A stretch of 64,000 bases of DNA, taken from the NCBI GenBank assembly GCA_014706295.1, contig JACSVZ010000006.1, positions 31,689,017 through 31,753,016 of the forward strand. Direction: 5' to 3'. The position numbers and the translations under genes are program-made. Positions 13,511 through 26,600 of the stretch are shown here, piece after piece. The stretch's first letter is position 1. Each line of letters begins with the position of its first letter. Source of the stretch: Lycocorax pyrrhopterus obiensis. Its lineage: Eukaryota; Chordata; Aves; Passeriformes; Paradisaeidae. The notes under the pieces are model-generated. The model searched no databases. It was not told the DNA's origin and saw only the letters and a list, made by a program, of their open reading frames with translations.

Positions 13511-14142
13511 CATAGAATCATAAAATAGTAGGTTGGAAGGGACCTCAAGGGGGATTAGACTTTATTGGCAAGAGCATAGTAAAACCACAGTCTCAGCAAG
13601 ATGTCTCAGCACCATATGCAGCTGAATCTTAAAAATGTCCAACGTTGGGGAATCCCGCACTTCCCTGGGGAGATTGTTCCAGGGCAGATTGTTCTTATTG
13701 TGAAAACTCTTGTATCCAATTGGAATCTTCCCAGGAGTAATGTACCCATCACCCCTCATATTTTCCATGTGACTCCTTGTAAAAAGGGAGTTATCTTAGC
13801 CTTTAAATACAGGAACACAGTGATAAGGTCTTTCCAAGCCTTCTTCTCTGAAGTCTGAACAAACCCGGTCCCCTCAGGCTTTCCTCACAGCCTTCCAGTC
13901 ATTTGGTCATCTCTGTGGCCCTTCTGTGGACTCTCTCCAGCCTGTACACATCTTTTTTTGTACAGTGGGGACCAAAACTGAACAGAGTATTCCAGGTGTG
14001 GCCTGACAAGCACTGAGCAGAGTGGCATAATGCCTTCTCTCTCCCTGCTGGTGATGTCCTCATTGGTGCTACCGAGCATCCTTTTGGCTTTCTCTGCTGC
14101 AGCAGCAAGCTGTTCACTCATGTTGAGCTTGTTGTCCACCAG
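13511..14142 (-). mobile_element. CR1 LINE 3' end with RT C-terminus, 5'-truncated
   Basis: The + strand starts with CATAGAATCATAAAATA, the complement of a CR1 3' terminus, followed by GGTTGGAAGGGACC. Read on the minus strand from 14142, the CR1 ORF2 C-terminus follows in order: 'DNKLNMSEQ', 'AAEKAKRMLGSTNEDITSR', 'LVRPHLEYSVQFWSPLYKK', 'RLERVHRRATEM', then 'NNLPREVRDSPTLDIFKIQL'. There is a frameshift at a homopolymer (T7 at 13953-13959, A7 on the coding strand) just after the LYKK block, and more frame breaks later. This is a normal 5'-truncated, dead LINE insertion. Confidence 0.92.
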
Positions 14143-14552
14143 ACTTCAAATCAACAGAAGTGAAGCAGACATTGTAATCATCAATCCAGTACTGATTAAC
14201 TTTTGAAGATGGACTGCATTTAGATTACAGATGCAAGCATTATGAGAGAGCTGCACTGTGTTCAAGTCATTAAGTTCTTACTTTACTAAAATATTTTTTG
14301 TGGACTAATTCATGGATGCACTTATGAAATGCTAAATTTACAGATTATTGGCTCAGAAAAGATTCTTGACTTCAACTTGGACACCCATCTCTGTGAATGC
14401 TAAAAGCCTGGCTGCAGAGAGATTTCTCAGTTTTCTGACAGTGTCTGTGTGAAAGCCTTGCTTTCTCACAGATGCTATGGGAAAAAAGTTGGGAGATTTT
14501 GTAAACTAAGGTATTGTTATGATACCAAGGAGAAAATATCTGAAGTAAGTGT

Positions 14553-14727
14553 TGTTGGGTTCAGCCAATCCCTCCGGGGGGTGGTTGGTCAGTGAACCAA
14601 TAACCTTATGTCGGTGTCCAGTGTGCTAAGGTATATAAGTGAATTTGTAAATTAATAAAGGGTTGGTTTCTGCTCGTGCTAAACCGTCCATGTCGCTTTA
14701 TTCCTCGGTCTCTGCTCGCTAGTGACA
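14553..14727 (+). mobile_element. Compact 175-bp solo LTR
   Basis: Starts TGTTGGGTTCAG and ends AGTGACA, giving TGTTG/TGACA near-inverted termini. It contains, in promoter order, a TATATAAG box (14632-14639) and an AATAAA signal (14654-14659), followed by a short U5-like tail rich in CTCG/CTGC words. The size is small for a vertebrate retroviral LTR. No target site duplication is obvious (left flank AAGTGT, right flank CATCTC). The LTR reading rests on the ordered motifs and termini. An unrelated promoter-like fragment is possible. Confidence 0.6.
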
Positions 14728-17700
14728 CATCTCTTTTTCAAAAAAAAAAATTTTATAGGTGTCATTACTAATTTATACTTGACTTTTCTTTGAGTATTGA
14801 ATTTTGAGAGCAGACTGGTTTTTAATCTAATTTGAAATGAGTGGAGCTTGACAGGCATGTAAATACTATGTGTAGTTTATTGCATGAAAAAAGTACCTAG
14901 GATATGATTCTCCCATTATATTTTATTCCACACTTGAAAGCTATCTAAAACATTTTTTAAAACATATTTCAAATGTAAATTTGAACTTCATGAAGCGACA
15001 GAAATCTTCTCTATGGCAACATTATTCACTGGATTAATGGCATCCTTTAATTAAACAAGCATATTCCTAATGATGGCTTTGGCTGGCTCTTTGCAGAGTT
15101 TTTCGCAAGTGGTATGATTATAGCTCTCAAAAAGTCAGTGGGCAGAATTATGGTGTCCAATATGCAAATTCAGATTGATTTGATAATTTTGTCTCAGAAA
15201 AACTTAGAAGTAACTGAGGATCTTGAGAAGTTAGTCTGTTTGGATGTGACTGATTCAAGAGTCTTCTGTTGCATACAGATATCATCTGGACCTGAGCCAA
15301 AGCTTTTATCTGTACACTTTCTAGCTTAATGGAGAAGGAAAGTGTTTAGAAGCTTAAGTACATTTCCTCCAAGTCTGATCCCTGTCTGTATCAAATATTT
15401 AGGCATATTGGTTCATAGACATGCATTGAGGGCTCTGAAGAACTTACCTTTTCCTTCTATGCAGATCTTCTTACACTGAATGTTTCTGATTTAGCTGACT
15501 GCAAGGGCCGTTTGTTATTTTCAGTGTATAACTCTGTTCAAGTTCACAGTCATCTACCAAGAAAAATATTGAGGATTAGCAATAATAGCTAAAAAAACAA
15601 AGATTTTTCCAAAATTATAATATAAACTATCTCTTTTGCAAAAATATTTTAATTTAAATGTACAGAGTGAGATCTGAACCAAAATAAAATGTTGCTAATG
15701 AACAGAATTCCAATGGGTGACAATTACAATTGAAATACTATAGTATTTTTATATGTGTAAGAAATAATTAAAAATTATTTCACAGACCTGTAGCTCAAAC
15801 AGCTGCCCAGGAATTTCATATATGCCGAGCTGCTATGCCTCCCACTAGCATGGGATTTGTGAATATCATAAATAAATACACCTCTAGAAGCCCAATGTTT
15901 CATAAAATGTATATCTGTTCAAGTTATAGAACAGAAAGTTGTTCCTGTGGTAAACATTGTAACTTCTGAGGTTATCCTTATTACAGTAGATAGCATATGT
16001 CATTATGAATTGAGACTTACACATACTTCATTTTTTAGTCCTTTTTTCGTTTGTGCATGTTGTTTCTAAATGACCAAAATGCCAGAAATGTGGATATCTT
16101 GCATCATGATGGATGAGGTGATTTAAAGAACATTCTCACCCAGTCTGCACATACAAAGAGCAGTACAGATGAGAAACAGGCCATAAAACCAGTGGATTAT
16201 TTATATTCTCTCAGCTTTCTGAAAAGGCGACAGGCACAGATCTAAAAATGCTCCTGCTATTTGATGTTAAAACTGATTTTGTTTATTAAATAAAAGTTAA
16301 AAACTAAACTTGTTAAGGATATGAACATCACTTTTAGTAAGAGTTTCTATTTTTACCAAGGTTTTATGCTGAAATAATTGCATAGATTTCAATATAATAA
16401 AATTGGGGGGCTTTTGAAATCCTATATGAGAATAGTAATGATTGATTTTAGGCCTTGATAAGGACACATTGTCAAATGTATATGACTTTAACTTTGAGAA
16501 ACCGCTAAATAGATTTTTTCTTGGTGCCTGTAACCCTGCACGGTTTCATCAAAGTTGCTGTGATTATGTCAATTAACTTAAGCAAACACATTCGGACCTG
16601 AAATGCAATACAATCACAAGAAAATACAGAGAAATGGCACGTAGCAGTCATTACAATTTGTCTTCCATTTAGCAGAAGGTGAACACATACACAGTAGCAG
16701 TACTTTTCTTGCAATGATCATTGCAGTTACCCTTTTTAGAGATGGTAGGATGAATGTATATTAGCACAAACACTGGCCCTTTCACTTTTTATGTTCTTTT
16801 ATAGCTGGCCTTTGCCAAAGGAATACAGAGTTATAACTGGAAGATTCATTCAGGCTACTAAATCTAATGTGTAACTTGCATTCATTCTTAAACACAACAT
16901 AACTGAGAGCAAATAAGACAATTCTATTCCCAGAACAGTTAACTTTGCAAGAGAAAATGTCAGACTTGACAGATTTGTTAACTTCAGTGACTGCACCAAC
17001 ATTTAATGACACAAAAAGTATTTGCCAGTTAGAAAAAAAAGTTACCTGAAAGATTGAAAGTAGGTTTAATGGTAAAGTTTAGATAAAGGGCATTAGCATT
17101 CTTTTTTTCATTCTTCCAAATATTTAATGCTTCTGATATTTTTTTTTATAGAAATTCTAGTACAACCTCCATGAGACATTGCCATGTGTTTATAGTGTCA
17201 AGATCACCAGGATAGAGTATTTATATTATAATTTCTGAAGATTTCCAGCAGCTGTATAAGAAACAAATTCAAATTCACTTCAGTTTACACTTGCCACTGG
17301 CAAAGGCACCAATTTTTTATTAACTTTGTAGCATAAAAACTTCTGGACAAAAAGCTGTCCATCACTAAGTGTGATATCCTTTCATATATCTACTAGACTA
17401 GGGAATATGAAACATTTTTCTTCAGAGGCTGTCTTTCCCCATATGCCATCCAACATCAATATATCTTTATGAGAAAGAAACGAAGCAAAAGGGTCGGTCC
17501 TAATGTGATTAAATTATCTCCAAATGTCTCATTCCTTTTGTTTTTGGAGCATCCATGCACTGAAAGCAGAGCTTGTAATTTAGAGTTAGCATATCCTCCA
17601 CTATTTGTGCCTCAAACTGTGGGAAGAAGAAGGGGAGAAAAAAATCAAAGAACAGAGAAGTAAGTAGAATAATAATAATAATAAAAGGCAGTATAATTTT

Positions 17701-19324
17701 GGAAGTGATCCATCAATTTACTGTCTGTAGAAGTGACACATGTTCAATATCTTCTCCTGGCTCAGGTCAGGCTGGACATGACCACACTGTAACTCTCTTA
17801 AGATTACTGGAAGCCCAGAATTAGTTACAGACCTGTCCTAATGAATGCAGCCATTCTTCTGAAAATAGAAATTTTGCTTTTCTGACCTTTTAGCAAAATC
17901 TATAACACACAAAGTTGTCTGTACTAAGTGCTAGGGTTTTTAAAATTAAACTCTTGATCCAGCCTCATAACCATGAGATTTTTAAAAAATAACCCCTTTG
18001 CTCAGAAAACAAAGTGTTTGCTATACAGCAAACACTGATCCCATAGTAAAGCAAGGCAAAGCATCACCCATGAGCCTAAAAGACACTTAAAATAAGAACT
18101 TAATTAATGAGTTTTTCTCTGAAACATCTTGAAGACTGAGGGACGTGTCTCCATAATTAATTTCTCTGGTATTCTGTATGAGTGTTTTCCACATAAAATT
18201 TCAATTTATTTCTGCATACAAAGTTCAGCTCAGATAGTGAAATATTTCTGCTTTCTATAAAAAGCATTATTTTCTTTTCTTTAATCTTTGTCGTGAAAAC
18301 CAAAGCCTTGAGATATCTGGTTTTTTAACCCTTGAATTTACTTCAAAAGATTATTCAGAACCTTATATGAATGAATCTATTGGGGCACTTTCATTCATTC
18401 TCAAACACACTTGAGTGCAAAGAAATGAATTGAATCTTCAGAATAGTTAACTTTACAAGGAAATAGGTTATGCCTGATTTTCTAATTTTGGAAACTGAAT
18501 TAGTATGTAGAAACAAAAGGTACTATGTTAAAATAAAAACCGAATCTACTAAGCCCCCATTAAACTTTTTCATAATGATGTTACTTTTTCTGGATTTGAT
18601 TTAAAAAAAAAATTATTTTTATTTCTTCTCAGGATTTTCTTCTAGAAAACAATTGCTTTGATATCACTACACTCTAGTTATTTTTTGGGGGGGGGGGGGA
18701 GAATGAAAAGACTAAAATAATAACATGCAGTAATAGCTGCTAATGGAAATTTCTACATGTGTTCCTTCAAAGGCTTGATTGTGTGCAATAATAATAAGCA
18801 TGAGTAGTATACAATACAGGATGTATTCATGGTGGTTTGATAATTCTGCTAGATTTCTGTCATTGGCTCTTTTGAGGATTCGTATTTCTTCTCATTTCTA
18901 TGAAATTCAATAATCTCAGTGAGCAAAGTTCTGTAGGGAGCCCTAAAAGATCACTGTATAATGATGTGTTCTCAGTGAATCATTTTATGTATGTACAATA
19001 TGCTTATAAATTATAAAATACTAATGCACTCATTTAATACTTTAAACCCTAATCCCAATACTCTATATTTGTACAATTAACTGAAATAGATGTGAGGGTG
19101 ATTTGTAATTTGAAGCCATGTATTGCATTATTTTTGAACCTTAAGTCTTGAATGGACTGTAATCAAATTTACATCAACATCTAAATTTTTATTATGAACT
19201 AGAGGCAACAGTGATTTTGAATAATCTTCCCTATTTATAGAGACACAAATTAATTGCAGTCCCTACTTTTTCCCCCACATATAGCTAAGATTGTTTCTAT
19301 CCTTGTATAGCCTATATTTGTTCT
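14728..19324. other. Non-coding stretch with simple repeats
   Basis: About 4.6 kb of AT-rich sequence without recognisable exons. It contains an (AAT)n run near 17668-17684, a 13-base G homopolymer at 18687-18699, and two similar segments (about 16840-17060 and 18385-18560) that look like an old duplication. Short ORFs here are chance. Confidence 0.45.
18687..18699. repeat. Poly-G run of 13 bases
   Basis: Uninterrupted G13 directly after T6, ending in AGAATG. It is a simple homopolymer and its length is likely to vary between reads or individuals. Confidence 0.9.
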
Positions 19325-20129
19325 ACCTGGATCTTTTGGGAGACTTCAACTTGCCAGATGTCCACTGGAAATACAGCACAGCAGAGAGGAGGCAATCTAG
19401 AAGGTTCCTGGAGAGTGTAGAACTGCCTGACACAGCTGTTAAGTGACCCTACCAGTGGAGGTGCTCCACTAGTGGGTGCTGGATATGAGCCAGCTGAACA
19501 TGAGCTAGCTGTGTGTCCAGGTGGCCATGGCCAATGATATCCTTGCCTGTATCAGCAACAGTGTGGCCACCAGGACTAGGAAAGGGATTGTCCCCCTGTA
19601 CTCAGCACTGGCGAGGCTGCACCTTGAATCCAGTGTTTAGTTTTGGGCCACACACTGCAAGAAACACATGGAGGTGCTAGAGCCAGTCCAGAGAAGGACA
19701 ACAGAGCTGCAGAAGGGCTGAGGTTACAAGTCTTATAGGAGAGGCTGAAGGAACTGGGATTGTTTAGTCTGGAGAAAAGAAGGCTCAGGGACAACTTCAC
19801 TGCTCTGTACAACTACTGAAAAGAAGTTGTAGGTGAAGTGGGGGTTGATCAGTTGTGCTGTGTCTGAAGTGAAAGGATGAGAGGAATTGGCATTAAGCTG
19901 TGCAGGGAAGGTTCAGATTACATATTAGAAAAAAGACCAAACCACTGATAGAGAGGTTGGGCATTGGAATAAGTTACTCAGGGAGGTGGTGGAGTCACCA
20001 TCTCTGGAAGTATTCAAGAGACATCTGGATGTGGCACTTGGGGATACAGTTTAGGGGTGCTGGGTTGATGATTGGAGTAGTTGATTTTGAAGATCTCTTC
20101 CAGCCTTGATGATTCTGTGATTCTGTGAT
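19325..20129 (+). mobile_element. CR1 LINE, internally deleted, intact 3' end
   Basis: Sense-strand CR1. The first 120 bases encode the endonuclease block 'LLGDFNLPDVHWK' and 'RRQSRRFLE'. Near 19450-19490 the sequence jumps to the RT C-terminus ('MSQLNMS'-like, '[39 protein letters not shown]' with stops). It then continues through the C-terminal '[27 protein letters not shown]' block to the 3' UTR ('WNKLLREVVESPSLEVFKRHLDVALGDTV' type). It ends in GATTCTGTGATTCTGTGAT, the octamer repeat that terminates avian CR1. More than 1.5 kb of ORF2 is missing between the two parts. It has no coding capacity. Confidence 0.92.
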
Positions 20130-20458
20130 CTGAGTGAGCAAAAATAGGCTAAAATGCACAGGATATTAATTACTCAAAAATAATAAAATTTTGTTATTAT
20201 TAAAGGACATAGAAATTATATTTCTGCAGTTTATGGTAAAAATCACGATTGCAATACTAACTAATTGCATGAACACTTGTTTAACAACCATTTTACTGTT
20301 GAGATATGCTAGAATCCAAGCGTGAGAGGCTGCATTTCACAGTGAACCTGGCTGCTCTCCTGCTTCACCTGTGGAGAGACTTTCCAAAATGCAGAGCATC
20401 TGGTGCAGAAGGGAAGTGGTGCAAGTCTCTCCCCATTGTCCTAGCAAAAATATATCCA

Positions 20459-20640
20459 TTTCTCTGCTCATCTCTCCAAGCTGTCAAGGTGCTTCTGAAG
20501 GGCTGCACAGCACTCTGGGTTATAAGCCACTCCTCCCAGCTTTGTGTTCACTCAACTTGCTGAGGAGGCATCTGCCCCTTCATTCAAATCATTGATGGAT
20601 AAGCTAAACAATACTTGGTTTGCTCCTTTGTTACTGGTCC
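20459..20640 (-). mobile_element. CR1 LINE relic, reverse transcriptase active-site region
   Basis: On the minus strand the sequence corresponds to the CR1 RT segment around the FADD catalytic motif: a degraded 'N..INDL.EGA', then 'LSKFADDTKLGG' reduced to an interrupted version ending TKLGGVA, then 'CAALQK.LDSLER'. The catalytic block carries a stop and a frame loss, so it is inactive. It lies only about 330 bases beyond a + strand CR1 but in the opposite orientation, so it is a separate insertion. Confidence 0.8.
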
Positions 20641-23600
20641 TGCTTTTTCCATCATCTCACTTTTATACCTCTACCGAAAATCTCATATAACTAAGTACTT
20701 TTCTTATGCTGGAAGAATGGATGTGTTGGATGTGTTTGTTCATTTGTTTGACTTAGTAGTTTGGCATACATTTATAATTCCTTGCAGCCTTGCAAGAGAC
20801 ATTTTCAGGTACTGTCTTTAGAATGAAAAGTTTAGCTACCGTTCTTCTCTCCCTTAAGTCTGAATAAGGTTATTTGTTACCTTTTTCTTCACTCTGCTTG
20901 CCACATTTTGTTAGTAAAGGCATTTGTGGGTGAGGTTTATCTCCCAGAAGAAAGAGGAAGTGACTCTCCCTCTGAAGCAGCTGAGCAGGGTCAATAAGAG
21001 CAAGCACCAGCCAACAGGAAGATCAGGTGCAGGAAGGCATCAAGAAGAGAGCTTGCAGTTACAGCAGGAGCTGAGATGGCTGAGAAGAACATCAAACACA
21101 TCAGGCCTAAGAAATTAGAAGAGGACCACAGGAGACCATTAAAGTACAGAACTGACGGAAATCAGTCCTGGAAGAAAGGAGGTGCTTAGAAATACAAAAA
21201 AAAATGCAGGGAGAAACTGGTTTGTTTTTATTGTTCTTGGACTTACATGGTTTTCTTCATTGAGTTCACTGTAAGAAGGTTGATTGATCTGTTTTAAAAC
21301 TCTGACCAGATCAACATCCTTCCGCACCAAACTTACAGGAAGAAAGCTTGTTAATAAAATATATCTAAAAATACTGTAAAGAACTGACACTGTCCTTTTC
21401 CAGATACTGGAATTTATAAACAAAAAATCCACTTTGACTTTCCTAAAATATGAATTCGAGTCTATCAGGGAATGACTGTAATGCCAAGAAATTCTACTGT
21501 TGCCCGATAATGGTTTCAACTGACAGACACAATTTCAATAAAAGATTTAGAAGGTGATTTTTTATCTGTTACCAAAATAATTAACTTCTGATTCATGAAC
21601 TGACCAGTTTTACACAGCATGAATGAAGGTTGTTAGTCTTGAGTGAAGACTTTTCAGAACTTTAGGGGAAGCTCTTCTGGTATTAGTTTAAAAAATACAT
21701 TAATGTACTAAAGCAGATGTTTTTGTGCTTGTACATGGAAACAGCTGAAGTGGTTCTCTGAGGAGCTTGAGCTACCTTTCAAAAATTTTGAACAAATCTT
21801 TTCACCTACAAAGCTAAATACCAATCTTTCTGAGACTAAAGAAAATCTAGGAGGTTTTAGACGAGATGTGAAAGATGCTTTCCCCTCTCCACCATTTTTT
21901 TTAGCATTCAGTCACCTGTAGAACATTTTACAAAGATATTGTTTAAAAAATGAGATTATTATTCCCTAATAGAACAAAGTAAAGAAATGCAAAGCTACTG
22001 TTCAGTGCTGTCTGAAGCTAAGGCTTCCTTACCACTCATTCTTCTTCACAATAAACTTCATGTCAGGTTTTGTAACACAAGATAAGTACATGGCATCTTT
22101 GACATATACTGATAGTACAGAACCTCTACTTTTTGGCATCCTTTCAACATAGAAATACTTTTTATTAATATTCATTGAGATAGTTATCCTACATTTCTTT
22201 GAGTTTCTTATTTTTAGTTCCATAAGTAGTAGTGTTGACTTCTGGTTTGCTAAATTTTGTTAAATAATGAAGTGTGTTGGCACACAAAAAGCTTGTGCCT
22301 AAAAAAAGATGAAGAACTGAGCAGTAAGGTTCAGAGGGAGAACTGGAAATGTTTTTACTGAATATTTAAAAGGATACTATCTTTAGCTGTCTATATATAG
22401 CTTTTCAGCTTGCTTAAAAGCTTTTTTTTCTTTTTTTTAATGTTCTTGCTAACATTTAAACAAAGATAGAAAGGAGTATAAGAGAAAAAAAGAGGCATTA
22501 AAAAAGGAAAGGAGCTCCATAGCCAAGATACTATATCCATATCATTATGAGATTAAGATTATAATGGTGGTATAGTTTTCCAGATTTATTTTATTTTCAC
22601 ACAGTGAAAGGATTCACATTTTTACACTGGAGGTATTGAACTTAATTTTACAAATTGTGTTTGGTTTCTCAAAGTGCACAGTTAGGATAGTTCTGAGTCA
22701 TAACAAAAATCAATAGGTACACATAATTCAGATGAGCTATCATAACACAGCTTTTAAATGCACCCACACTGAAATTACTATAATACAAAATTCAATACTT
22801 TTGACTGCAAATGTAGGTTTCAGCAGTTTTGTATCATTGGACTGGACAGTCTTGTGCAACACATTAAGTAAGAACACTGAGTGATAAGTTCTGAAGACAC
22901 ATGTAGGTACTGAATGTCAACACCATTTATATATTTATTTCGTATTAGCTAGTGCCATCAACTCATAATTTTTTGACTACATTCACTGATAAACAAGCAG
23001 TTTAGTCTTAAACAATTTAAAAAAATGCTTTCTGAGAAATTGTTCACCACTCTTCATGAAAGTATAACCTAGAGAACAGGCAAATAACTAAAACAACATG
23101 GAGAGGAATAATAATTCAATAATACAGTTATGAGATATATTCAATACAACGACCCACTTTTTTGCTCACTTACACTACTCAACTTGTCAGTGGAGTTAGC
23201 TGAATCATTATTTTAGCCAGCTTTTCCTTTTCAAAAGCCTTCTTCTAAGGATTCAGTGGTTTGGCAAATTCATCTGTATGCTGAATTATGTGTCTCCATG
23301 TAAGGGAGCTCTCAATAGAGAACTTCATTTAATACTGTTAAGATAAAAGGCAGAAATCTAAACCCCATTTTATTTCTAATAAGCATTAAATGTAAAAGTC
23401 ATGTATTTTCTAATTAAATAATCAAGAGGATATTGAAAAAAATTGGACTTCTATATCAGTAGTTGCTAAAGAAAAGAAAAATCCTTCAAGTTGACCTCAC
23501 TTATGTAAGGTACAAGCTGGAACCACATGAAATCCTCTATGATGTCAAAGGGCAATCATACCTCACTATTTCTCTAACTAGTTTTCTCTGAAGTAATTAC

Positions 23601-26600
23601 TGCTTGAATAGAAAATTTTATTCTGTGCTGTATGAAAAAATCCATCATGCAGAGAAAAAAAAAAATAAAGCCAAAGAAACAAGCAACAGATGAGGTCTCC
23701 TTACTGTGACTTCTAGAGAGCTGGTCAACCCAGAGCCAACTTCTGTGAAAGTTTTATCATTCAGACCAATAGCAAAAAATAGATCATTCAGTTAAAATTT
23801 AAGTGGAGATATATTACTTACCTACGAGTATAATAGTGTATCCAGTTGCAGAATAACCAGGTGATGTACGCGAGCATCAGGACTTTTCGTATCATTGTAT
23901 ACTGTAAAGGTATTGGCATGAGTTTAGGATTGCTTCATCTTTTTGCCTGCAGTGAAGTCACAGTGTCTAATTCAGGCTGTCTAGAAGAAATACTGAAAAA
24001 AGTTCACATCTTTATTTGTTTGAAGAACTACAGGAAAAATGACTTGAGACTATTTTTTAAAGTTCTGTAAAATCTATAGCCAGCTTGTCCCTGCTGTTTT
24101 GTCTATTCTGACAGTTGCTTTTGTAATGGAGAAACTAAATTGTACAAAGATAAGAATCCCAGGGAGCCTTAGAATAAATGAAAATATTTTGATGGTCATT
24201 CAAATGTCATAAGTGTTAAACTTCATCTTAAATTCTTTATAGACTGTTGCTACTAGCAATGAGGATAACATTAGAAAACTGAGAATTTTATTTTTTCACA
24301 TCTATTTTAGTTGTGTTAGAGGACTAGAATTTAGATCTTTAGGTAAAAAAAAAAAAACAAAAATAAAGACAGGCGGTTTAGGTGCAGATAAAGAGTATAT
24401 TTCCTGCAACTTTTTTGATACAAATTAAAATACAGATTTTACTTAAGGCAGTGTTTCATTCTTTCACTTCTAGTACAAAGTTCCAACTGTAGGTTTATTT
24501 GGCAACGTATTTTAAAGTCACACCTAATATAAGCAAACAAACCTTGTTTCTGAGTCAATTATACTTTACAGGAGCTAAAATATTATGATCAATGAATCTG
24601 GGCAATAATGAATAAACTACCTTCTTCCTTAATTTCTTATAAATCTATCCTATATCTAAATCCATTTTATTTTGAATAATACAAGGGGCAAAAATGTACT
24701 CCTCTAAGCTTTTGACACATTTAAATTGCCAAGGCTATAATTTTATTTGCTTGCTGCAACAATCCAGAATATCTGCTCTAAGAAAGTTGTCTGAAACCTA
24801 AACTGTTGTTTTGTCATATTTTGAATTTGCCTGACACTCAGTGTAACCAGTTTAGGTTTAATTTGTGTTTCTTACCATATTTTTACCCCATTGTGGATGG
24901 TGCAGAACCCCGCAGTTGGTGTGGGTACCCATCAAATAACAAAAGAATGTGTTAAGTAAAGGATTCTCCTGGCAGGCTGTGGACATACAAAAACAACAGA
25001 AAAAGGAGGATAATATAGGTGTCTCACTGTGGGCTGGAAGAGTGTATTTTGGTCCAATAGCTGGAGCATATGTCACAAGGTTTTTAAATCTTTTTACCAA
25101 AGAAAGGAACTACACATCTTGGGGTCTTCGCTCTCTTTTAATCCAGAGTTGTTTTCCCATACCCTGTTTCCTTGAGCCGATTGTCCATCACAGAGAAGGA
25201 AAAGACAAACAGTAGAGGAGATGGGTACTAAGATCCTTCACCTTGCTGCCATGCATATGGAAGTTCCACTTACTTGCCCATCTTTCAGTTTCCAGTGGTA
25301 ATGCATTTCTGATGGTGTAGAAGAGCAAGAATTCTTGGTACCATCAGTTACTTTCATAAACAAACCCCACTAATACTGCAATTAAAATAGCACTTATTCT
25401 GGTGAGTTCCCCATGATACTTGATACCATTTCACTTGCTCCACTCTGGTGGGAGACCATTCAACTTGGCTTTTGCCGTAGCACAATAGAGAAAATGAAGA
25501 CCTGAAATGAAGGGAGGACGAATTGAAGTCTCCTGGGTCTGTGATAATGACACAGCGGAATACACTCTAAAAATTACCAAACTGATAAGGTGGGAATGAG
25601 TATGATAATCATCTTCTCACCTTTTCTAAGAAACTTGGGGCGACAAAGAAGAGAGGAGAAGAGGGGAAAACATGGGGGGGAAAAGGCTTCTGTCAGAAAC
25701 AAAAGATTTTGGGTTGTAAGTCAGTGAGCAGAGAAAAAACATGGCGAGGGAATAAGTATGAAAAGGAAAAAAAGGAAGAATAGAGAAACAGAGAATGGAT
25801 AGAGGAGCGGAAACACACGTGTAACTATATATAATTGATCTTTTCTATAATGCTACTTTCCACTTTCTTGGCAGCTGTCTTACCACTGCTGATTTTAAGA
25901 GAAAGAACTGGGAAGACTATTTTATGAACTCATTTAACTAGCTTTGCTGTCTACTGAGAACTCTAGTTAACTATGGGATTGGCTTAATGACCAGCTATAC
26001 AGTTATTCGCCATAACAGAAAGTAAATGGAACATTTTGTCCTTTTGAGAGTTTTTTAACTTCTTTTTCATCCCATGAATAATTCTGGACAAATTCAGCCA
26101 CAAAATCCTGTTACATAAAAGTGTGACTTTCAAAGAGATTCAGGAAAGTGATTTTGTGTTTGCAATGTTTTATCCAGTATAGAAGCCTTTCCTGTCAGGC
26201 TCTCCTGTCAGTTATGTGGTTGCAATTTCACTCTCCTGTTTTCTCCTACTTGTTTTCTCAAAATACATATTAGAATTTGGAAGGGAATAGACTGCATCTT
26301 CACATTTTCTAGCATCAGTCCTGACAGATCTGTGAGATTTTGTACAGACACAAAACATAATTATATTTCATAAGCATCCATCTCTGCCTTTTCCTACTTC
26401 CAAACTGTATTATTATTTTTATTTATCTGAGCTCTGATATTACTGTGAACAGTATCATTTTTGTCTTTCCATATATTTCCAGTCTCTAGTGCAAATACAG
26501 TTGAAGGGGGGAAAGTACGCTTACACTGATTTTACTGTGATGCAGTTCAGTAGCGTGATCCTCTGACATCAGCAGTATTGTTATTCTAATCAGTTTCATA

